DNA from: Halocaridina rubra
Lineage: Eukaryota > Arthropoda > Malacostraca > Decapoda > Atyidae
Reading direction: 5' to 3'
NCBI GenBank assembly: GCA_037179515.1
Contig: JAXCGZ010001917.1
Location: 1 to 47,500 of the forward strand
Length of the DNA stretch: 47,500 nt
The notes beneath the pieces are model-generated. The model was given only the letters and a program-made list of their open reading frames with translations. It searched no databases and was not told the DNA's origin. How positions within the stretch are numbered: position 1 is the stretch's first letter; each line of letters begins with the position of its first letter. A program made the position numbers and the translations under genes. Below, piece by piece: positions 25,222 to 35,700 of the stretch.

Positions 25222-26246
25222 AGTTTTGGGGTGATTACCTAATTGTGATTACCTAATTGTGTTTACGGGAAAGAGCCCAAAGCTCGTATCTTCCAGTCTC
25301 CTCATCGGTTCCATTTTAGACTTAGTGATACTTATCATACCTGTCCTTAAAACTATGGATTGAGATAGCATTAACTACCTCCTCGCTTAGCCAATTCCAA
25401 TTATCAACTACTCTTACACTGAAAAAGTATTTCCTTACATCCTGCAAAGAAGTTTTCTTACCAAGCTTCAAACTATGACCTCTAGTTCTAGAACCAGCCA
25501 TATCAAAATATCGATCCCTATCCATGCTATCATAACCATGAAGGAATTTAAAGACTGTCACCATATCCCCCCTCACTCTTCTAGCTTCGAGTGATGGTAA
25601 GTCTAATTCCCTCAGCCTCTCATCATAACTGAGATTGCGTATTTCTGGCACCAGTTTCGTGGCATGTCTTTGAACTTTTTCAAGCTTAGCTATGTGCTTT
25701 TTCAAGTGCGGATTCCAAAAGGGGGCTGCATATTCGAGTTTTGGCCTCACATAGGTTACATAAATATTTCTGAACATTTCCTTGTCCATGTGCCTGAAGG
25801 CTACCCTTACATTTGATAAGAATGCATATGCTGCCCTTACTATGCCATTTATATGTATTTCTGGAGACAAATCTGCCAGTATGTTTACTCCTAGATCTCT
25901 CTCATTTTCTGTCTCTTGAAGTTGTACTCCAGCCACCGAGTAGTCAAGCTTGGGCCTTCTTGCACTTGTACCCATTCTCATTACCTTACATTTTGAAGTA
26001 TTGAATTTCATTAGCCACTTTTCTGACCACTCAAGCAGATTATTTAGATCCTCCTGAAGTTCTCTACCATTGTTCTCGTTTTTTACTTTCTTCACAATCT
26101 TTGCATCATCTGCAAACATATTCATGAATGAATTTACAGACTCTGGTAGGTCATTTACATATACAAGGAACAAAAGTGGTCCTAAAACTGAACCCTGTGG
26201 AACTCCACTACTAACTCTTCTCCATTCAGACACTGAGTGTCTTACT
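25222..26246 (-). mobile_element. 5'-truncated CR1/L2-like non-LTR retrotransposon (RT 3' half plus 3' UTR)
   Basis: On the - strand an intact frame encodes the second half of a reverse transcriptase, then a ~100-base 3' UTR. The tail includes two copies of CACAATTAGGTAATCA, a short tandem 3' end of the kind seen in CR1/L2-type elements. It abuts the RTE element head-to-head at about 26246. The same family occurs decayed at 29438-29839 (+) and 46795-47500 (+), and as a tail at 9858-9960 (-). Confidence 0.85.
25322..26246 (-). pseudogene. Reverse transcriptase C-terminal half (CR1/L2-like), 5'-truncated
   Basis: The frame is open without a stop from about 26246 down to the stop at 25322. Motifs in order: SGVPQGSVLGPLLFLVYVND, FADDAKIV (catalytic Asp pair), LLEWSEKWLMKFNTSKCKV, ERDLGVNI, FRNIYVTYVRPKLEYAAPFW, KLEKVQRHATKLVP, LPSLEARRVRGDM and a conserved terminal VVDNWNWL region. 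The endonuclease domain and the first RT blocks are absent. Sequence upstream of the SGVPQG block in the same frame is antisense RTE sequence and is not part of this protein. The clean frame implies a younger copy than its relatives in the window. Confidence 0.85.
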
Positions 26247-29200
26247 TGGGTGTCTAAATGTGCGTGGTTGTAGTACGATAGAGAGCAAAAGATGTGAGAT
26301 TGGATAAATGTTTGGTAAGAGGAGGATGGATGTATTGGCATTGTGTGAGACGAAGATGAAAGGAAAAGGAGAAGTGGCATTTGGTGATGTGACGGGTAGG
26401 GTGTCTGGGGTTGAAAGGGGGAGAGCGAGAGAAGGTGTGGCATTATTGCTGAGTGAATGGATGGTAAATCAGGTAGTGGAATTGAAAGAAGTGTCATCTA
26501 GGCTGATGTGGGTGAGGGCTAGGATAGGAAGGGAATGTTGGGCTTTTGTTAGTGCGTATGGGCCAGGATGTGAGAGAAGTGAGGAAGAGCGGGATGAATT
26601 CTGGAATGAGTTAACTAGATGTGTGGATGGTCTGAGTAGAAGGAACTATGTAGTTGTGTTGGGTGACTTGAGTGCCAGAGTGGGTGATGGAGAGACAGAA
26701 GGTGTTGTAGGAAAGTATGGGGTACCAGGTGGGAATGAGAGTGGCGAGAGACTGTTAGATATGTGTGTGGAGCAAGAGTTGGTGATAGGTAATAGTTTAT
26801 TTAAGAAGAAGTTAATAAATAAGTATACATGGATGAGAGTGGCAAATGGAAGAGTGAAAGAAAGAGCATTGATGGATTATGTGTTGGTAGCAAAGAGCAT
26901 GATTGGTAGAGTGAAAGATGTACATGCATTCAGGGGTGTGGCTGCTGGGATGTCTGATCATTTTTTGGTTGAAGCAAAAGTGGTAGTAGCAAAAGAGTGG
27001 GGAAATAGTGTGGCGGGATGTAGAAGGGAAATAGTGAAGGTGGAAGAGTTGAAAAAGCCAGAGAAGAGACAGGAATATCAGGACAGGTTGAGAGTGGCAT
27101 ATGACAGGGTGAAAGAAAGAGAAGTTGAGGAGTTAGGGGAGGAATGGGGGTTGATGAAAGACTGTTTTGTGGGACATGCAAGTGATGTGTGTGGAAAGAG
27201 GTTTGTTGGAGGTGGCATGAGGAGGGGCAGCGAGTGGTGGAATGAAGGGGTGAAAATGAAGGTGGAAGAGAAAAAGAGGGCTTTTGAGGAATGGCTGCAG
27301 TGTAAAAGTAGGGAGAAGTATGAAAGATATAGGGAGAAAAATGTGGAAACCAAGCGGAAGGTAGAGAAAGAGAAGAGGTTGGCAAATGTTAGGTGGGGAC
27401 AGGATTTTAGTAGGTCATATGAGGAGAGTAAAAAGAAGTTTTGGAAAGAAGTGAAGAGAGCAAGGAAGGGTGGATCGAGGATGGAAGAGACAGTGAAAGA
27501 TGTGAATGGACAGATGTTAAGAGGGAATGATGCAAGGAAAAGATGGGCAGAATATTTTGAGTGCTTGCTGAATGTTGAGGAAGATAGAGAGGCAGCTATA
27601 GTGGCAGTGGGAGGGGTTCAAGGGCCAGTAATGGGAGATGAAAATGAGAGAGAGATTACAAGAGAGGAGGTGAAAAGGGCATTGTATGAAGCGAAAGCAG
27701 GTAAAGCACCTGGAATGGATGGTGTGAGAGAGGAGATGTTGAAAGAAGGGGGTGTGACTGCATTGGAATGGTTAGTGAGAGTGTTTAATATATGCTTTAT
27801 GTTGTCATTGGTGCCAGTGGATTGGGTGATTGCCTGTATAGTGCCCCTATACAAAGGTAAGGGAGATATGTATGAATGCAGTAATTTTAGGGTTATAAGT
27901 TTGTTGAGTGTGGTAGGAAAAGTGTATGGTAGGATACTGGTTATTAGGATTAGGGATAAGACAGAATATGTGATCGCGGAAGTGCAGAGTGGTTTTAGGA
28001 GAGGTAGAGGTTGTATAGATCAGATCTTTATGGTTAGGCAGTTATGTGAGAAATATTTAGCAAAGGGTAAGGATGTGTATTTTGCATTTTTGGATCTGGA
28101 GAAAGCATATGATAGAGTTGATAGAGAGGCTATGTGGAATGTTTTGAGATTATATTGTATCAATGGTAAATTGTTGCATGCAGTGAAGAGTTTGTATGAG
28201 GGTAGTAGAGCTTGTGTTAGGGTAGGGAATGAAGTGAGTGAGTGGTTTCCAGTGAGTGTGGGACTGAGACAGGGATGTGTGGTGTCACCATGGCTGTTCA
28301 ATTTGTATATTGATGGAGTTGTAAGAGAGGTGAATGAGCGAGTGCGTGGTCGAGGTTTGAGAATGGTAGATGAGGATGATAACGAGTGGGAGCTGAATCA
28401 GTTGCTGTTTGCAGATGATACTGTGGTGGTGGCAGATTCAGAGGAAAAGCTGTGTCAGTTAGTGTCAGAATTTGGAATGGTGTGTGAGAGAAGGAAGCTG
28501 CGAGTGAATGTGGGAAAGAGTAAGGTTATGAGGTGTACAAGAAATGAGGATGGTGCTGGATTGAATGTTATGTTGAATGGAGAGACACTTGAGGAGGTTA
28601 ATCAGTTTAAGTATTTAGGCTCGGTTATAGCTGCAAATGGTGGAGTAGAAGCAGATGTGTGTCACAGAGTGAATGAAGGATGTAAAGTGTTGGGTGCATT
28701 GAAAGGAGTGATGAAGAATAGAGAGTTGGAAATGAATGTTAAGAAAGTTTTGTATGAGAAAGTGGTTGTGCCAACTGTGATGTATGGATCAGAGTTATGG
28801 GGTATGAAAGTAAGTGAGAGACGGAAACTAAATGTGTTTGAGATGAAATGCCAGAGGAGTATGATTGGTGTATCTCGATTGGATAGGGTTAGGAATGAAG
28901 TGGTGAGAGCAAGAACGGGTGTGAGGAGAGAAATTGCAGCCAGAGTAGATTTGAATGTTCTGAGATGGTTTGGCCATGTGGAAAGGATGGATGATGAAAG
29001 GCTGCTGAAAAAGGTGATGAATGCGAGAGTTGATGGGAGAAATGCTAGAGGGAGGCCTAGGTTTGGATGGATTGATGGAGTAAGGAGAGCCCTGAATGAT
29101 AGGAGGATGGATGTGAGGGAAGCAAGCGAGCGTGCTAGGAATAGGAATGAGTGGCGAGCGATTGTGACGCGGCTCTGATGGGCATCTGCTGTTACCACGG

Positions 29201-29437
29201 GGCTGCATCTTACAGAGATAGCCCTGTGGTAGGGGCAGTAGGAGGAGCTGGCAGTTGTGAAGCGACACAGGTTGTGGAAGAGCCGGGAGGATGGGCTGTG
29301 GCACTCCAGCAGTGCCATCTAAACGGTCGCTAGCTCCCTCGTCATTGCCCATAGAGCAAAGTAATCCCCCTATTTGTTTTCCTTTCTTGATGTCGGCTAC
29401 CCCCCAATTAAAGGGGGAAACAGCCAAGGTATATGTA

Positions 29438-29447
<10 letters not shown>
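26247..29447 (+). mobile_element. RTE-like non-LTR retrotransposon, nearly full length
   Basis: One long endonuclease-RT ORF (26308-29178) is followed by a ~260-base 3' UTR ending in (ATGT)n at about 29430-29447. A short microsatellite 3' end instead of poly(A) is typical of RTE elements. The left junction with the - strand RT fragment lies near 26246. Its reading frame continues upstream of ATG 26308 to about 26250 but is broken by TAA 26305-26307. A truncated relative lies on the - strand at 39462-40144. Confidence 0.88.
26308..29178 (+). CDS. RTE-type endonuclease-reverse transcriptase polyprotein (956 aa), N-terminus interrupted
   Basis: An AP-like endonuclease domain occupies about residues 1-235: DVLALCETKMKG, VVVLGDLSARVGDG (S where N is usual in GDFNA), RALMDYVLV and GMSDHFLVEAKV. 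The RT domain spans about 440-780: AGKAPGMDGVREEMLK, ACIVPLYKGKGD, QSGFRRGRGCIDQIF, FAFLDLEKAYDRVDREA, GLRQGCVVSPWLFNLYIDG, FADD (residue ~701) and QFKYLGSVI. The C-terminal region has RWFGHVERMD and NARGRPRFGWIDG, which are characteristic of RTE proteins. The Asn-bearing start of the endonuclease (LNVRGC) lies upstream of ATG 26308 in the same frame but behind TAA 26305-26307, so the copy is probably endonuclease-defective. The coding strand is strikingly poor in C and rich in G and A. Confidence 0.88.
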   Translation: MFGKRRMDVLALCETKMKGKGEVAFGDVTGRVSGVERGRAREGVALLLSEWMVNQVVELKEVSSRLMWVRARIGRECWAFVSAYGPGCERSEEERDEFWNELTRCVDGLSRRNYVVVLGDLSARVGDGETEGVVGKYGVPGGNESGERLLDMCVEQELVIGNSLFKKKLINKYTWMRVANGRVKERALMDYVLVAKSMIGRVKDVHAFRGVAAGMSDHFLVEAKVVVAKEWGNSVAGCRREIVKVEELKKPEKRQEYQDRLRVAYDRVKEREVEELGEEWGLMKDCFVGHASDVCGKRFVGGGMRRGSEWWNEGVKMKVEEKKRAFEEWLQCKSREKYERYREKNVETKRKVEKEKRLANVRWGQDFSRSYEESKKKFWKEVKRARKGGSRMEETVKDVNGQMLRGNDARKRWAEYFECLLNVEEDREAAIVAVGGVQGPVMGDENEREITREEVKRALYEAKAGKAPGMDGVREEMLKEGGVTALEWLVRVFNICFMLSLVPVDWVIACIVPLYKGKGDMYECSNFRVISLLSVVGKVYGRILVIRIRDKTEYVIAEVQSGFRRGRGCIDQIFMVRQLCEKYLAKGKDVYFAFLDLEKAYDRVDREAMWNVLRLYCINGKLLHAVKSLYEGSRACVRVGNEVSEWFPVSVGLRQGCVVSPWLFNLYIDGVVREVNERVRGRGLRMVDEDDNEWELNQLLFADDTVVVADSEEKLCQLVSEFGMVCERRKLRVNVGKSKVMRCTRNEDGAGLNVMLNGETLEEVNQFKYLGSVIAANGGVEADVCHRVNEGCKVLGALKGVMKNRELEMNVKKVLYEKVVVPTVMYGSELWGMKVSERRKLNVFEMKCQRSMIGVSRLDRVRNEVVRARTGVRREIAARVDLNVLRWFGHVERMDDERLLKKVMNARVDGRNARGRPRFGWIDGVRRALNDRRMDVREASERARNRNEWRAIVTRL

Positions 29448-30926
<1,479 letters not shown>

Positions 30927-30987
30927 ATGGATGATTTTGCAGCAAAGCGGCGCATTTCAGAAAGTGATGGTGAAGCTAATCTCTCGG
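30927..30987 (+). CDS. Candidate alternative first coding exon (unproven)
   Basis: ATG 30927 lies in a good initiation context (AAAATGG). It opens a frame coding M-D-D-F-A-A-K-R-R-I-S-E-S-D-G-E and a few more residues, up to a GTAGGC donor-like site at 30988. The exon would end in phase 1, the same phase as GATC exon 1, so it could join GATC exon 2 in frame and give an acidic N-terminus without a mitochondrial presequence. Without splicing the frame stops after 31 codons. It could equally be a 5' UTR uORF, the first exon of another gene, or chance. Confidence 0.25.
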
Positions 30988-32631
30988 GTAGGCTATTAAA
31001 GGGCGCAGAAAACGAATCTTAACCATTCCTTTACGTTTGCTGTTTATTCATAACAAAAGTGTTCACTTTAAAATAACATACAGTTCTTATGAGATTTGTC
31101 AGGTGTCGATGTAAGAAATTTTAGATATCACACTGGTTGTCTTTAAAATATTAAGAATTACACCATCAGATAATTAGTCATGGCAAAAATATCATTTAGT
31201 ACTAAAGCATTACCAGTATGCATCAACATATACTCATTATTCAGACATAGTAGGTTAGAAAATGGATGGTAATATGAATAGTTTGAGAAAAGAAATTATG
31301 AATTACAATTTGTACAATTAAGGATGAATCACTATTTGTACAATTAAGGAACTGTGAACCAGAAATGAGTGGCAGTGTTTCCCAATGAAGAGGAGGCTGG
31401 ATGAGTTCTGGTTAGTTGTTAGGTGCCATTTGCCAATATAGGACTTATTTACCTTTAAAATGTGTTGAAATTTGTATTGCACTGTGTAGAGCATCCAATT
31501 AGCTTGATGGAAACACAAAAGTGTAATGTTTATATTTCTGATGTAAACAACAATAATAGAAATTTCCACTGTGAAATAGGGATCTTAGTTGAGAAATTGT
31601 GAAGTTAAATTCTTTAAAGTAACACTACTGTAAAAACATGACTCAAACACTAGTAATACTGGTGTAATCTCTAGTTTTAACAAGTCTGAAGAGAATTTTT
31701 TTTTGGATACTATGGACTGTATCTCTTTTATTTTAACTTTATGCACCAAACCACCAACTTAACAGTGATTCATTGATTTTAATTTTTTTTATTCATCCAG
31801 TCCTCTTAACTTTTTAATTAGGGGTTTTGCATTGCAAACTTTTCCTGTTTGTGAAATTACCTTCATACTTAAGATTGTGGATATAATTTTGCTGTTGGTA
31901 GTGTAGTGTATTAACAGACAGTCATACTGCTCTCCTACAGTACTGAATATGCTAATGTTTACCAACATTCTTAAGCAGGAAATTTTCTCAACAATTCTCA
32001 GACATCCATAGAAAATAAACACTAAAAGTGTCTGAGTTCCATTTCCATGAAAACTTCTTCATATGAATACAATCTGCATAGACTATACCCAACTCAAGAT
32101 TCAGTCTTGCTTTGTTCAGTAGCAGCATCAAAGTATGTTGATATATTTAACCAAAAATATATGGAATTGTAATTTAGTAAATCCAGAAAATCATCTCCAC
32201 TAGGATCCTTAACTGTTCTGCTTTTCCTGATTATATAGAATATACTAGCTTGTTCAACCACTGTTAGCATCTTCTATACAGGAAAATTCTGCATAGAACT
32301 GGCATGCTTCCATACACATAAAGGGTCCTAATAGCACAACTACTATCAGATGGCAACTAGTCATCCGGATATTTATATTAAGTTAATGAAAATACTTTTC
32401 TAAAAGTGTTAAATTTCTGGGCACAACAAAAAAAGTCACATTTAACAAACTGAACATAGGTGGCAATATTTAGAAAGATTCTCAATTATATTACAAAATA
32501 TTTTTTTTTCTCTTTGCAGCTTCCATATTAATGAGACCTTTACAGTATGATATGTAACAGTAATTTTATTTCCTTTCCAGATACTGTAGCAGTAATGCTC
32601 ATAACAATCTGTTTTTAATTCTTTGTGAAGA
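30988..32631. other. No gene seen; possible first intron or 5' UTR region of GATC
   Basis: AT-rich. An acceptor-like pyrimidine tract (TTATTTCCTTTCCAG) ends at 32580, so a 5' UTR exon segment may start at 32581 and run into the GATC start codon at 32632. A short upstream ATG at 32595 stops after seven codons. Confidence 0.4.
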
Positions 32632-32725
32632 ATGTTGACTTTAAAGCAGAGGTGGCTGAGTGGCTTATGGAAAAAGTATCAATCACTTCCACTCAGATGT
32701 CTGATTTCTACCTCCATATCTAAAG
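32632..32725 (+). CDS. GATC: GATC exon 1 (mitochondrial presequence)
   Basis: 94 bases, ending in phase 1 at AAAG|GTAAAG. It encodes MLTLKQRWLSGLWKK and further residues, a net-positive targeting-type sequence. The exon assignment rests on phase match, the donor site and sequence character, not on homology, so it is less certain than exons 2-4. Confidence 0.75.
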
Positions 32726-35700
32726 GTAAAGAAATTTTGAGAGCTACAACATTGTTACAATGCTGTATTTTATCTCCTGCTAAATAGTGCAAAGTCACCA
32801 CAACAAGATTTATCTTTTCTGTCGTGGCAAGTTTGTCTATGGTACGATCCATTTCCCAAAGGAGAATTTCCCAATCCTCTTTTATTATTCCTAGTAGCCA
32901 TATCCAGTATTGATATAAGAAGTGGCCTCAGAAAGTCTAAGAATTCTTGTATAACACCAATACCTATATATACTTGTGCAGTTTAGGGATTTCTGACAGT
33001 TTTCATCATGATTACAATTTAGACTGGGTTGATATTTTGAATAAAAATAATAATAATTCTTTATTTTTATAATAATTATTATTATTATTATTATTTATAT
33101 ACCCTCATGTTGATTTGTTAGATATACTTCCATCCATAACTTCTAGAATAATTCTCCTAAATTTTATTTTATAGTCTATTTCTTATGAATACTGCATAGT
33201 GCAATCTATTTAAATTATTATATAATCATCACATAGCTTGTTTACCTGAAAGGTCTTTTACCCATCACTGGTCTGGAATATTTTATATCTAAAGACATTT
33301 CTATTCCCCTTACGATCATGAATTACAAATGTTAAATTAATCAAGTGGATCAGCTAATATAGGCTGTATTTTGGTGTGCAGAGGTCAGTCCACATATTCA
33401 TTCTTTTCACAGATGTTTAATTATATTATGCAGTGGAAGAGTAATATCTAAATGACACATAATTGTCAGTTAGTTGTAGCTAGACATTTTCGATGTAAGA
33501 TCATTCAGGCCCTCTACCCTCAACTAAACGAAGCTTTAAACCTATCTGTAATGATAACTCATTCAAAATTCCTTCTTTAAGTATGTATACAATGTACATT
33601 TGTGAATTAGGATCATCTGCAACCGAGTTTGGTTAGAATCTGAACAAATGAAGTATCTTCTAAAAGAATGCTTCAGTATTCTTACTGAATAAATCGCATA
33701 CTGTAGTTAATTTATATACTGTATAATATTTAAATCACTGGAAACTTATGTCAGAGTTTTTGTTTTTTTAATTTTTTGTTAAATTCATTGCTTAAATTAT
33801 ATTTATGTTTCAGGTAAGCAGTCAAAGGTGCCGCAATACCCAGTTGATCCTCTAATTACTGATGAAATTTGTGAATCAGATACCAAGATTGATATTGAGC
33901 TCGTCCAACATTTAGAAAAACTGTCCTTAGTGGACTTTGCAAACAAAGAGGGCTTACTCAGATTGCAGGCTGCAATAAGGTAGGGAATGCTGATATGATT
34001 TTTTCACCGTTTTATGTCACAATTAGTCCCCATGAATGAAGGTGGACACAAGTTTGAGGTGGGGATTAAGATTGGATGCCATTTTTAACACACCGCAGTG
34101 GGCTTGAACTCACTTTAGTCGATTCCAAACTCTTGCTTTTTATCAGTGAGCTACCACGGCCCATGTGATAGTTTTATCATAACACTATAGGCCAATTGCA
34201 TATTAATTAATTTACAGCTCTAGTGATCAACAATGGAACCTCCCAGTACAGAATTTTTTGTATCCAAACATGAAGTCATATTCTGCCATAATCCGCCAGT
34301 TTGGTCATAGCATTATTATTATTATCATCATATTTTTAATCATGAGCCAAGCAACTAGCCTAGCTGAAAAAAGTCAGGGACTGTAAACCAGATGGCTCCT
34401 GCTGGGGAAGGAACTTGGTGAAGAAAAGAAAAAGAGGTAGTAGACATTCATAATACCCTGCAAATTTGTGGCAAAAATAAAAAATTCACTGAGAAAGGTT
34501 GCAAGCGCCACTCCCCTATCCCTTTTAAGTGATGCCTACAGTGCACAATTATGGATTTTTTGCATCCCAACACTAGAGATATGTATTTAGTCATCTCCTA
34601 TGACACAGATAACAGAATGGTAAATTTCAACAAAACCCTACACCAGGAAACACTTTAACAGAAGGCTGCACAACATGCAACCACATTCGCCACTAACACA
34701 ACATAGAGTGTCTGAGAACTCTGTGGGAAAGACCGGGTTCAGCAGTGGCCATCCTTAGGGACTTGGGGATGTTCGACCAAGCATCTTAGGAAACAACAAC
34801 AGCAGTAGCAATAACGACCTGTCATTTATTGGTGCAACTGGAAGAACTAAAATTGCTTATGTTCTATTTGTCTCTCTTCTGTACATTAAATGTGCCATCT
34901 TCTGGTTGCCACTCTCGCAGTCAGAATATAATAGGACATTGGATATAGTCTAGCCTTAAATGGACTGTTTATTAAATAAATAACAATGGTTACTACTTTA
35001 TCTAGCTAACTCTAAATAAATCTCGTGAATTGTATGTTCTCTTTTTTTTCCATCCATCTTACAATAACAAAAATAAAACTTTATAAACTTCAGCATGATT
35101 AATTTAAGTAGAGACTTCCATTCAAATATTGTCATCTTATTCCTCTCCTTAGATAATACTTGAGGAACGAAAACTCATATGTATTAAGTGATATATCTAA
35201 GTGAAATGAAAGTATGTGTCCATTCTTAAGCCAAAACTTCCACGTGTCTTGTTTTCACATTATTTGTACAATACTTTAAAGTTTTAATTTCCCTTTTATT
35301 TTTGTTTGTACAGTATTTTAAATGATATAAAAATCATTACATGGTGATTAATTTTGTGTTGTACTATACAATATATGTAAGCTTCAATTGTCCTACTGAA
35401 GGGTTATTAAATATTAGTTACTTGATAATGAAATATTTCAACACTTGCAGAAATGAATGTATCAAGCAATTTGGTTCATTAGGAGGGTCTACATAGAATA
35501 CCAAGAATTCTTTTCTTTTATCTTGTTTTACATGTGGCCATACTGATGGATTTTGCAGGTATGAGTTTTTAACAATGAGAGGAAATAAAGCATATTGAGC
35601 CAATTTAAAATGTCATTCCTAAAGTCGCACCTTCCCACATATAAGGATGACAAATATTTATGTATTTTTCCTGTAATAACATGCAAATTGAAGAGTAGTG

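Noticed and set aside
26254..26497. N-terminal ~80 codons of the - strand RT frame
   Set aside because: This part is antisense to the RTE element and only happens to be open in the same frame. The RT homology begins at about 26246.
26930..27385. Long antisense open frames across the RTE ORF (also 28662-29484)
   Set aside because: They are a by-product of the strong base skew of the RTE coding strand. They are proline/serine-rich and have no domain.
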